The notes under the pieces: model-generated
Databases searched by the model: none
What the model saw: the letters and a program-made list of their open reading frames with translations, nothing else
What the model was told of the DNA's origin: nothing
Made by a program: the position numbers and the translations under genes
Source of the DNA: Ditylenchus dipsaci
Taxonomy: Eukaryota; Nematoda; Chromadorea; Rhabditida; Anguinidae
Direction: 5' to 3'
Assembly: GCA_004194705.1 (NCBI GenBank)
Contig: SADC01000317.1
Coordinates: forward strand, 1 to 64,000
Length of the DNA: 64,000 nucleotides
In this document: positions 21,465 to 30,867 of the stretch, piece by piece
How the letters are laid out: every line of letters begins with the position of its first letter
How positions within the stretch are numbered: the first letter of the stretch is position 1

Positions 21465-23600
21465 ACGACACAACTAACTAAAAAACTTTATTTGATCAAT
21501 TTCTCAAGCGCACACAACCAAGTCAGACATTGAAATCAAACAAGACAAATCGAACAATACTGAATTCTTCAAAGAAATTCTCTGAAAATATCAGGTGTAA
21601 AGAGAAACCAATGAGACGAAGTACGAAGCTCACTTTAAAACAGCCACAAATTTTTCCTAGATCGAACTCCGAAAATATGTTTTCCCAAGTAGAACAGGTT
21701 TTCATTACAATTTGTTTGGTGTACAATGTCAAAAGTTTTGACATTGTATACAACTGAGAGTAACACTGACATTGAAGTGTCACTTTCACATTCACTGTCA
21801 GTGCCCCACCGACTATAGGGACGTGAGTGTCACTGTCACACAAAAATTGGAAACACTGGTCAAAACACGATTTTCGTGTTTTGACCTTACGTTCTTTGGA
21901 TGTTGTTCTGTTGTTGGATTAAAGATGGACAGGGTCCAAAGCACAGAGCAAAAGAAACCAAAAATTTTGTTTTCAAAAAAAGTTGTCATGAAGAACTAAG
22001 TCAATTTATGTTCATAGATTTTCAAAACTCGATCCAGAAAAAATTTATGACTGCTTAAAAGCGGCCATATTTATTGAGACACTCTAGAATTATAAAACTT
22101 ACCTTGTGTATATGGTATCAAAATATTCTTCTTGAGGCGACGAATTCGTTCTCCGATATGTAACTAGCAACAGCAATGACATCTAAATTCAAAAGGAAAA
22201 TATATACCAGAAATTAGTACCGCAAAAAAATTTACCATCAAATTTCCTTCCATGAAATCTTTCCAAAACCAAGCGTGCTTCTTGTGGACCACTTAGTTTG
22301 ATAAATAGACCATGCCGGTTAGAACTGATTGATGTGTCTGTGAAGTCTTTTAATATCTGTCTTGCTTGCAAAAACATAAGGTCTCTGTCCCACCTGAAAT
22401 AAAGTATTAGGAATCGGATTAATAGCACAGTTGTGAGGCGAGTTTTCAAATGAACTTACATGCCAGAAAAAGGCGTAACTTTGACCCATCTGCTCAAGGG
22501 ACGATTGAGGAACCGAAGATTGTTAATCTCTTGCTGAAATGTATTAGATATAGTCAAATATATAATTTTGGGATAAAAATTGTGCTTAGTGTTTCAATTT
22601 CCAAAAGCTTTCATGTAATTATTAACCTACACTGGGATCGTTGTTAAAAATTTTGACTTCAGGGCCAAAAAGTTCCGCAAACCGTCTAGATAAGTCAATA
22701 AACTTGTTACAGGCGTCCTGATTGAAGAACAACACAATATCCTGGAGCACTTCATTAGGAAGGCAGCAGGGCTTGTGAGGAATACGGCAAGAGTAGACAA
22801 AGAACAACATCTTCAGTTTTTTAAAAAAAGTTCCCAATAAAAGAGTGATGTGGCGTACAACCATATTTAGGAGTTATTTCCTGAAAAAGTGTCACATTAA
22901 AAGTTATTATGGAAGCAGTGCTGTAAATTTTAAAATTTCTGCGCTAGCAACAGTACCGTAACAAAGACTTTTGCAACCCAATGCTATAAATTTCAGTACC
23001 GGCAACGATGTTAAAAAATTTGGCACCAACACCTCACTGGTGCGGCACCGTTTGAGGTATACAGTAAACGTGTCATAAATTTTTGCAATCTAGGTGGGTA
23101 CCAGATTACTCAGATGCCCGTATACCCTGGTTTTCGAGCACAATTCTCCGACACTGAAAAAACTAAGGCCCCTGTTATCCAGTTTTAAATGAGCACTTTG
23201 AAAAATGGTTTACTAAATTACACCTATTTATTTGGAACTGTATGAACTAGTTTTTGAACCAAAATTCACACTTGTGTGGTTAGATTCACTGCCCGCCATT
23301 ATGTGCCTGTTCATTTGGTGACAGGAAAGAAAGAAAAGCCATTTTTGATTTGTTTGATTGACGCTGACAGATTTCCATCGTTATTATTCGACTATTGGCA
23401 TTAAAAATGTTTTAGAACGTTTGAATTTGACACACGTCCTTAACGTATGGAAAAGAGCTAACCTGAGCTAGAATTTCTTGTCGGCCACTTTCGCGCTGCT
23501 CCTGAAAAAATACGAATACCTAACAGGCGAAAATGAAAAGCTGCAAACCAAATAATCGAGGATTCCTTCGAAAAAAGCTAGACTCACAGTAGAAGTCAAC
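21465..23600 (-). repeat. Inverted copy of the gene X segment
   Basis: Reverse complement of 3,500-6,535 without the three MITEs. It continues on its 5' side (to about 23,942) into exons that copies A and B do not have, so this is the parent-like locus. Confidence 0.85.
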
Positions 23601-23942
23601 ATGCACATGTCACCTCGAGAAGCATACGGGACAATATTTAAGAGCGCGAGATAGAGCATAGACCACTTCGCTAATACCACCAAAACGACACGAATTAGAA
23701 CACTTGCGAGATTCCGAGCGAGGAAACTTAGCCTTTGCACAAGGACATATCCACACATCAAGGTGAATGCGGTTTGAAATATTGGCAGACTAAAACTATT
23801 GTTGGAGCACACGAAAAATGTTTCTTAATTTTTGTATGCTTACGATTGATCATTCGGCAATAATGAGGAAAAAAAATTAGCTGAGCAATAGCAAGGCCAC
23901 TACCAAAACTGAGTGCTACGTAATAGCCGAACATTGTAGAAG
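22118..23942 (-). CDS. Gene X copy C: membrane segments plus RRM/UHM-like C-terminus, function unknown
   Basis: The exon chain on the minus strand is 23,942-23,844, 23,789-23,588, 23,501-23,463, 22,880-22,631, 22,533-22,460, 22,393-22,236 and 22,182-22,103, with a stop at 22,118-22,120. Introns of 54, 53 and 66 nt are seen. The first two exons encode hydrophobic helices (FGYYVALSFGSGLAIAQLIF; LIRVVLVVLAKWSMLYLALL). Later exons give LRFLNRPLSRWVKVTPFSG joined in phase to MWDRDLMFLQARQILKDF, then HGLFIKLSGPQEARLVLERF, GRKFDG and DVIAVASYISENEF. The last three resemble the end of an RRM or U2AF-homology domain. Joins around the first exon and around the 250-bp exon are out of phase, possibly through T/A-run errors. 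An F-box-like reading (LPNEVLQDIVLFF) is the alternative for that exon. I do not recognise the protein, and the upstream start is not found. Confidence 0.5.
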
Positions 23943-24256
23943 CTGAAAGGAAACACAAGTTGCTTAGGCATACATCAGTCTGAGAAGCACGCAAAAAATA
24001 GTCGAGATAAACAATGATTTAACGCGCTTTATTGAATTAGCACCGTACTTGCACGGACACCATTGCCCCTCCGATTAAAAGTTTATTTTGAAGCGCCGGC
24101 AATGGTTGTGAGTGTTCAATTCCAGGGCGAAAAAAGTTTTTGAAAAGTCTTTCTTAAAAATAAAAAATCTTGTCCTGAATCCGTTGAGATCAGATCAAAA
24201 TAATCTTTCTGAGCTGATATAAAGCTATTTTGAGTAGATAAGCCAGAAATTGCTCA

Positions 24257-24547
24257 CCACTTATCTACTTTATGGATATCTCAGCTCAGAAACATTATTT
24301 CAATCTGATCTCAACGGATTCGGATTCATGACAAGATTTCAGTATTATGAATTTGTCCGGGCGGGCGGGAATTGTCCCGTCCCGTCATCATCTCCAATGT
24401 TCTAACAAATTTACTCAGAACGGAATTTGAATTTTCAATACACACAAAAAATTACTTCAAAAACATTATGGACAAAATTAGGGTGGTCCCGCGCGAATTC
24501 GAAATCCGCAAATTGCTGTGCTTATCAAGTTTTATAGTTCATTAAGA
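24257..24547 (+). repeat. Dispersed 280-bp repeat, copy 2
   Basis: Direct repeat of 17,264-17,544. The left flank (24,170-24,256) adds a degenerate inverted part (CCGTTGAGATCAGATCAAAA), related to the foldback nested at 51,940-52,312. Confidence 0.8.
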
Positions 24548-24829
24548 CAACAATCGACCCGCCATTTTGTAGATAAATTAAAGAGCTTTCAGAAAATTCG
24601 GCTCATTTCGTGAAAAGTAATCTTTTCAGTAGACTTCTGTCACGATTGTTCCGTGTTTTTACGTGTTAAAACTGAAGAACTTGCTGGTGAGAAAGTAGGG
24701 TATTCTTCTTTAAAATCCCTATAAGTTGGCTAGCAATAACGGGCAAAACTCAAAAAAGTTGTTAAAATAAAAAACAAATGCAAGGAAGGTCAAAAGAGTA
24801 ATATAAATAATGGTAAAATTTATTTTTCG

Positions 24830-24955
24830 GGTCTTTCTAAAAACAGCTAAAAAACAGCTAAAATTCCAGCTAAAAATTTTAGCTGTTTTTTAGCTGTTTT
24901 ATAGATAAGCAAAACGCCACAAATTTTAGCTGTTTCTTAACTTTTTAGCTGTTTT
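24830..24955. repeat. AACAGCTAAAA inverted array
   Basis: The words AAACAGCTAAA (left) and TTTTAGCTGTTTT (right) form inverted arrays across about 120 bp, in the style of the satellite-armed elements. Confidence 0.55.
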
Positions 24956-25153
24956 GACATCCATGCTTCAATTAGCTTTGCACAATTTCGGAACTAGTGA
25001 TATGTGCGGTCCCGCCCTAGTTATGCCTAGATGGGCCAACTTTATTGTGACTCCGGTGGAGCCTCTGGCAATTAGCATTGCTGTTTGTTGGAATGCTAGA
25101 GTGCTTATTTACTTGCATGGCTGCTCTATTAGAGCTAAAGCCAATATTATTGG
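24954..25153 (+). CDS. Unidentified open frame, possible exon
   Basis: A 65-residue frame (ALVMPRWANFIVTPVEPLA, then SIAVCWNARVLIYLHG) ends at a good donor (GG|GTAATTT) near 25,153. Its base composition is richer in G and C than its surroundings, which is why I keep it. No family is recognised and no partner exon was found. Confidence 0.25.
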
Positions 25154-25652
25154 GTAATTTATTTCAACAATATATATTTTATTAGCTGGACCAAGTTTGC
25201 CAAGCCTTTTTTAAAAATAAATTTAATATAGTCGACTCCCGATTTAGTGCACGCCCCAAAGGTTCGTTCCCGCGCAGAGCCCGACACTTTGTTACACTGA
25301 TTTTTGAAATATATGCTCAGTTCTGATTCGTCGGTCTAGTTAAAAATATCGCAAGGATTTCGATTTTGCCGATCATTTTTAAAAAATACTTTAGATTTGC
25401 ATTTAGACCGGTAACCCCGATTTAGTGTACACCTAAATTTGAAAGAGGATGTACACTAAATCGGAAGTTGCCGGTCTAAATGCAAATATTAAAGGGGCAT
25501 GCTTGCCGCCGATGGAATATTTTGAAAGGCGAGTACCAGGTCAATTCAAACGAGAATTATTTCATAATAAATTTTAGTTGAGTACCGTGCGCGCAGTAAG
25601 TAATCAAAAACTCTTATTCCTCAATGAGTAATCAAAAACTCTCATTCGTCTC

Positions 25653-25730
25653 AATAACATCGGTGGCATAGTGGGATAGCGGCGGCGAACTGCGAAAGTT
25701 GGTCGTCGGTTCGATACCCACCGGAGGTAT
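25653..25730 (+). ncRNA. tRNA-like sequence (A and B boxes) inside a TTAA element
   Basis: A-box match TGGCATAGTGG and B-box match GGTTCGATACC stand about 44 nt apart, the spacing of a tRNA gene. A 7-bp stem TCGGTGG/CCACCGG can form, but the cloverleaf is imperfect and no convincing anticodon arm is seen. It is therefore a tRNA-derived relic or Pol III promoter rather than a working tRNA. Equivalent sequences are at 34,230-34,330 and 44,595-44,660, both reversed. Confidence 0.55.
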
Positions 25731-25824
25731 GATTTTTCGTCGACTTTTCCAAAATTTCGTTAAATTAATTCTCGTTTGAATTTCACTGGTACGCGTCTTT
25801 CAAAATATCCTTATCGGCGACGAG

Positions 25825-26888
25825 TAGAGACCGAAAGTGGCGACCAATCAAGATTCCAAGACAAGATTTTTAGCTGAAATTTTGACCAAGACCAAGAGCA
25901 AGATTTTTGAAAATGTCTAATCAAGATCTTGGCCAAGACCTTGGCCAAAAACCAAGATTCATACAGGCAACTCTCGATTTAACGAACCCATGGGGACCGG
26001 CAAAAATGTTCATTGAACCGAGAGTTTTTGTTGAATCAAGAGTTAATTTGAGTCATTTTATTTGATCACTGGCAGAATAGGCGTTGAAAAAAGTTCGTTA
26101 AATCAAGAGTTTCGTTAAATCGAGGGTTCCTTAAAGGGCCTGACCTCTTCCTACTCGGTGGTCCCCCGCCAATTCAAAAATTTTCTCTCGATCATTGAAC
26201 TTCTGTACGGATTTTCCGCCACGTTTCTAACAAAACTAGGCCTGAAATCAAATTTTAGGCTTAGTTTTGTTAGAAACCTAGCGGAAAAATCCGTACAGAA
26301 GTCCAATGATCAAGGGAAAATTTTTGAATTGGCGGGGGACCACCGAGTAGGAAGAGGTCAGGCCCTTTAAATTGAAAGTTGACTGTTTTGACAATTTTGA
26401 CAGTTTTTAACAGGTGACAATTTTTATGGCAAAACTTGTGGCTAGTGTTTAATAATTTTTACGCACTATGTTTTCCTGTTTTTGATCTTTGATTTTTATA
26501 TGGTTTGACGTGTGTTTTATTAGAGATGCAAGTTTGACATTTTTGGGACGACACGGTACTAAATTTGAATAATTCTTTTCCAGACTGGACACCGGGACAA
26601 AACATTCTTGAGAAAAGTTTAGGCGGGACGGAATTGTCCTGTCCTGCCATGTTTTTAATCTTGTATTAAGCCCGAAAACAGAATTCAGGTATGCTATGGG
26701 CCCTAAAAACGATAAAATGGGTTGTCGGGTGTTTTGTAAATTTTGCATACAAGATTGACCATAAAACCAAGACCAAGACCAAGATTTCTAGAAATGACCA
26801 AGCAAGATCCCAAGACAAGATTTTCGGTCAAAATTGGGGCAAGACAAGACAAAATCTCGGCCAAGATCTTGTCTTGTTTCTGTCTCTA
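25825..26888. mobile_element. hAT-like element with AAGACCAAGA arms and 8-bp duplication GCGACGAG
   Basis: GCGACGAG is present at 25,817-25,824 and 26,889-26,896. The ends TAGAGAC and GTCTCTA are inverted. The arms repeat AAGACCAAGATTTT / AAAATCTTGGCCAAG. The TTAA MITE 26,135-26,366 is nested inside. Its right part is duplicated at 29,268-29,510. Confidence 0.8.
26135..26366. mobile_element. TTAA-flanked foldback MITE (piggyBac-like), 232 bp
   Basis: The ends are AGGGCCTGACCTCTTCC and its complement, with TTAA on each side (26,131-26,134 and 26,367-26,370). Nearly the whole length is a hairpin around GGCCTGAAATC/AATTTTAGGC. Relatives without intact ends lie at about 46,530-46,735 and 49,143-49,322. 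Confidence 0.85.
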
Positions 26889-27382
26889 GCGACGAGCATG
26901 CCCCTTTAAGTATTTTTTAGATGATCGGCAATCCTTGCGATATTTTGTACTAAACTGACTAATCAGAACTGACAAAAGATTTCTGAAATCGGTGTAAAAA
27001 AAGTGCCGGGCCCTGGGCGGGAACGAAATTTTGGGGTGCACACTAAATCGGGAGTCGACTGTATATGTAAAACTAAAACTTCAAAGTTAAAATATAGAAT
27101 TTTTATTTTTAATATTAGAGAAGATCTAAAATTTCGTGTAAAAATGCTGTAGAAATTCTTTGATTCTCCAGCAAACTTTTTGGTATTGAAAAACCTACCC
27201 TCTCTTTGCCCCCTATATTTTGACTCTCAAATTTGACATTTCAATCGGTATAGTTAGCCCATACTCTCTAGTAAACGCACACCGTGTAAAGAGATTTGAA
27301 AAAAACCGAATTTGGGCCGTTTAGAGAGAGAATACGGCAGATGAAACCGTATTTTCACAAGAAATTAAAATTCTTTATTCAG

Positions 27383-27962
27383 ACAAATAGCATTGATAGA
27401 TTTAAAGCAAGGAATGATTGGTTTATTTCTTCAATGCATTGTGCCTTTATTATTTACTTTGCCTCAAGTGGTCAATTTAGGACTGTATAACATGGGTACC
27501 GTATATTCTCGATTAGAAGGCCCCTCTCTAATAGAAGGCCCTCTCTAATAGAAGGCCCCCCTTGAGGACCTATATATCAGCCTAGAAAAAGAAATTCGCA
27601 AATCTGTTTTTCGCGTTTTCTTAGTTAGCACGAGCTCACCTGATTCCACTTTTAAAATTTTAGTTGAGCATTCAAAAATCTCAAAATCGAAATATTTTTT
27701 TTCCGACTTTTTTAGGGTTGAAAAATAGAAGGCCCGGGCCTTCTAATAGAGAATATACGGTATACCTTTTTTGCATTGTGTAATTAATAGCTGGTTAGTT
27801 TTCAAGACCGCGAGTTTCGTTTTCCACCTCTTATGTGGAGATTCATCAATTTCGGCATCTATTTCTCGCTGTTCCTCAACCCTGTTTTGACCCTTTTGTT
27901 TGTGAGGCAGTTTCGCAAAGCTGCTGTTTTAATGTTACCAGAGCCAGTGATAGTGGCAAAAG
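27383..27962 (+). pseudogene. Receptor-like membrane exon, copy 1, split by a MITE
   Basis: After an acceptor TTTATTCAG the frame reads QIALIDLKQGMIGLFLQ, IVPLLFTLPQVVNLGLYN, then is interrupted at GG|TA by the MITE 27,499-27,760. It resumes in WLVFKTASF, HLFLAVPQPCFDPFV. The intact version is at 29,997-30,381. One extra C near 27,828 also shifts the frame relative to copy 2. Confidence 0.5.
27499..27760. mobile_element. CCGTAT-family MITE with verified empty site
   Basis: CCGTATATTCTCGATTAGAAG and CTTCTAATAGAGAATATACGG are inverted ends, with TA on both sides. The duplicate locus at 30,109-30,116 reads GGGTATACC with one TA and no insertion, which proves the ends and the TA target duplication. 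Confidence 0.95.
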
Positions 27963-28275
27963 CATAAATTATGAGTCAAACTTTGTCCTTGTTCTTTTCT
28001 TTTCTTGTTCTTTTCAAAATTCAACTGTTGAGATTTTCGGTGTTTGAAGCATAAAATACAATGCGCACTTTTTTGAAAAATTTGGCTAGTTAGCTCCTTG
28101 CCCTTTCGATTTCCGTTTTCGGGACCCTGAACCGAGGAAATCTCTAGAATAACGGGGCTTTCAATAATTAATAATACAGACTTCCCATTCATCTTTATTA
28201 ATACAATAATAAACAATAAGAAACAACAACAAAAAAGGATAAATTGAGACAAAATCAAAACCTTTTGGAACACCC

Positions 28276-28367
28276 ACTGTCGATTATTCGGAACATCTCT
28301 CCTAGACCAAGTTTGAACTGCTTCACACCAAGTCGGTTTGCCTGTTGTTAATTCTTGATATTAGCCA
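28276..28367 (-). pseudogene. Small open frame MANIKN, copy 1, stop at codon 7
   Basis: Minus-strand MANIKN then TAA, continuing QQANRLGVKQFKLGLGEM in the same frame. Copy 2 (30,640-30,734) has CAA/GAG in place of the stop. Function unknown. Confidence 0.35.
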
Positions 28368-28370
28368 TGA

Positions 28371-29196
28371 TCTAAACGTATAAAGCATTAACACTCGAAC
28401 ACGCGAGCGGCACTTTAGGTCCGTTGCAATCAGAATTTCATGGTGATCATTTTTAATAAATACACTATGGGTGGTTGGATACTCGAAAGTCGGGTAAAAA
28501 CGCTATTTAAAAATTTTCAAATTTTCGAAATTTTTATTACGTTCAAGTCCATTTATCCAAGTCATTTTATAATCGACTGCCAACAAATCATGACTTGTTC
28601 GATAAAAAATGAAAAGAGCTTTCTATTGATATATCGTTTAGACATTTACGGGTTTAAAATTTCAGATTTTCGGGCAAAAGAAAAAATCATGTCATTTTTC
28701 AAAAACCGTTGTTGTCACTTGGAAATGCAAAAATAGGTGTGTCAAAGCGGTTGGTTCGGTTGTTGTTATACATCATTCTACAGAGCAAGAAAAACTGCAC
28801 CACATATAGCTTCGAAGAAATTGAAAATACGAGTTTTGGAGTGTTAAGCAAAAGTCCAAAGAAAATCAAAAAAATTATCCTAAAACCATTTTGACGTGAA
28901 AGTCTTTCTTTTCTAGTCAAACTAACAAATCTGACGCCGGATTCGTGTTTAGCGTAGTCAAATTGCTTATAAAAATGCTCTTTAAAGTAGAAATATACTT
29001 TCAAATTTTGAATTCCGCTCAAGACAATAAATATTTAAATTAAAATTTTATATTTTTTTAAGGATTCAAATACTTTTCGTCAACCTCAATAAAAAGTATA
29101 CTTCAACTCGTCCATACAACTTTGAAGTATCTCAGAGAAAAATATAAATTCTAAGTGTATGAAATTATTTTATTTTTCACATAAAAGTTTTAAATA
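28371..29196. other. No recognisable gene
   Basis: AT-rich DNA between the two duplicated segments. The open frames are short and have no family features. Confidence 0.4.
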
Positions 29197-29996
29197 CAGA
29201 GTGTGTCAGAATTACGCGCACATTGCTCTTTCTGTCTTAACTTTTTATATGTTATCAATTTTGTTTTTTAATCTTGTATTAAGCCCGAAAACAGAATTCA
29301 GGTATGCTATGGGCCCTAAAAACGATAAAATGGGTTGTCGGGTGTTTTGTAAATTTTGCATACAAGATTGACCATAAAACCAAGACCAAGACCAAGATTT
29401 CTAGAAATGACCAAGCAAGATCCCAAGACAAGATTTTCGGTCAAAATTGGGGCAAGACAAGACAAAATCTCGGCCAAGATCTTGTCTTGTTTCTGTCTCT
29501 AGCGACGAGCATGCCCCTTTAAGTATTTTTTAGATGATCGGCAATCCTTGCGATATTTTGTACTAAACTGACTAATCAGAACTGACAAAAGATTTCTGAA
29601 ATCGGTGTAAAAAAAGTGCCGGGCCCTGGGCGGGAACGAAATTTTGGGGTGCACACTAAATCGGGAGTCGACTGTATATGTAAAACTAAAACTTCAAAGT
29701 TAAAATATAGAATTTTTATTTTAATATTAGAGAAGATCTAAAATTTCGTGTAAAAATGCTGTAGAAATTCTTTGATTCTCCAGCAAACTTTTTGGTATTG
29801 AAAAACCTACCCTCTCTTTTTGCCCCCTATATTTTGACTCTCAAATTTGACATTTCAATCGGTATAGTTAGCCCATACTCTCTAGTAAACGCACACCGTG
29901 TAAAGAGATTTGAAAAAAACCGAATTTGGGCCGTTTAGAGAGAGAATACGGCAGATGAAACCGTATTTTCACAAGAAATTAAAATTCTTTATTCAG

Positions 29997-30381
29997 ACAA
30001 ATAGCATTGATAGATTTAAAGCAAGGAATGATTGGTTTATTTCTTCAATGCATTGTGCCTTTATTATTTACTTTGCCTCAAGTGGTCAATTTAGGACTGT
30101 ATAACATGGGTATACCTTTTTTGCATTGTGTAATTAATAGCTGGTTAGTTTTCAAGACCGCGAGTTTCGTTTTCCACTCTTATGTGGAGATTCATCAATT
30201 TCGGCATCTATTTCTCGCTGTTCCTCAACCCTGTTTTGACCCTTTTGTTTGTGAGGCAGTTTCGCAAAGCTGCTGTTTTAATGTTACCAGAGCCAGTGAT
30301 AGTGGCAAAAGCATAAATTATAAGTCAAACTTCATAGCTGTTTTTTTTTGTTTGTGTTCTTTTCAAAGTTTCAACTGTTGA
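29997..30381 (+). CDS. Receptor-like membrane exon (possible chemoreceptor fragment)
   Basis: After the acceptor ATTCAG the exon reads QIALIDLKQGMIGLFLQCI, VPLLFTLPQVVNLGLYN, then INSWLVFKTASFVFHSYVE and HLFLAVPQPCFDPFV. Two hydrophobic stretches separated by a short loop and a P-x-x-D-P-F motif resemble the last two helices of nematode serpentine receptors, but I cannot assign a family. Preceding exons are missing because the duplicated block starts within transposon sequence. It is therefore a fragment, open but probably not a working gene. Confidence 0.35.
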
Positions 30382-30639
30382 GATTTTTCGGTTTTTGAAA
30401 ATATAAAATACGGGGTGTGTCAGAATTACGAGCACTTTTTTGAAATATTTGGCTAGGTAGCTCCTTGCCCGGTCGATTTCCGTTTTCGGGACCCTAACCC
30501 GAGGAAATCTCCAGAACTACGGGGCTTTCAATAATCAATAACACAGACTTCCCATTCATCTTTATTCGTACAACAATAAACAATAAGAAACAACAACAAA
30601 AAAGGATAAATTGAGACAAAATCAAAACCTTTTTTAAAC

Positions 30640-30734
30640 CTACTGTCGATTATTCGGAGCATCTCTTCTAGACCAAGTTTGAACTGCTTCACACCAATTC
30701 GGTTTGCCTGCTCTTGATTCTTGATATTAGCCAT
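30640..30734 (-). CDS. Small open frame MANIKNQEQANR, unknown
   Basis: The minus-strand exon starts at ATG 30,734 and reads MANIKNQEQANRIGVKQF, KLGLEEMLRIIDSR, predicted helical and charged. A donor-like site after DSR is weak. The upstream copy 1 has a stop at codon 7. It faces the receptor-like exon tail to tail. No function can be proposed. Confidence 0.3.
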
Positions 30735-30867
30735 GATCTAAACGTGAAAAGCATTAAAAGGAAGAGATATACCATGCAGAAAGCATAAATTGAATACAAT
30801 TGATAATATATAAAAAATTAAGACAGAAAGAGCAATGTGCGCGTAATTCTGACACACCCTGTATATA

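Larger units (their letters stand above)
25493..26905. mobile_element. TTAA-flanked (piggyBac-like) element carrying a tRNA-like sequence, copy 1
   Basis: TTAA flanks both ends (25,489-25,492 and 26,906-26,909). The ends are AGGGGCATGC and GCATGCCCCT. The arms pair further inside (TTTTGAAAGGCGAGTACCAGG with ACTGGTACGCGTCTTTCAAAA). The tRNA-like sequence lies between the arms at about 25,653-25,730. The right arm is split by the 1,064-bp insertion at 25,825-26,888. Confidence 0.75.
25229..27061. mobile_element. TA-flanked inverted-repeat element hosting nested insertions
   Basis: The ends are TAGTCGACTCCCGATTTAGTG and CACTAAATCGGGAGTCGACTG with TA on both sides. The arms match over about 165 bp (for example GATCGGCAATCCTTGCGATAT on the right). 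The CAGTCGACTC-type end with TA duplication suggests a pogo/Tigger-like non-autonomous element. The TTAA element 25,493-26,905 sits inside it. Confidence 0.75.
26648..28370 (+). repeat. Segmental duplication, copy 1
   Basis: It matches 29,268-30,745 in direct orientation, first nearly identical and then with substitutions after about 27,970. It spans the right part of the nested elements, a receptor-like exon and a small minus-strand open frame. It differs by a 262-bp MITE at 27,499. Confidence 0.85.
29268..30745 (+). repeat. Segmental duplication, copy 2
   Basis: Direct repeat of 26,648-28,370 lacking the 262-bp MITE. It lies inside the TA-flanked inverted repeat 29,197-30,861. Confidence 0.85.
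29197..30861. mobile_element. TA-flanked inverted repeat (Tc-like ends) enclosing segmental copy 2
   Basis: CAGAGTGTGTCAGAATTACG at 29,197 and CGTAATTCTGACACACCCTG ending at 30,861 are inverted; the match extends about 65 bp and TA lies outside both ends. A third partial end (GGTGTGTCAGAATTACG) is at 30,414. Whether the whole 1.67 kb moved as one unit is inference. It could explain why the segmental duplicate lies between these ends. Confidence 0.55.

Noticed and set aside
25653..25730. A functional tRNA gene
   Set aside because: Boxes A and B are good, but acceptor, anticodon and T arms cannot all pair, and related copies in other elements have drifted.
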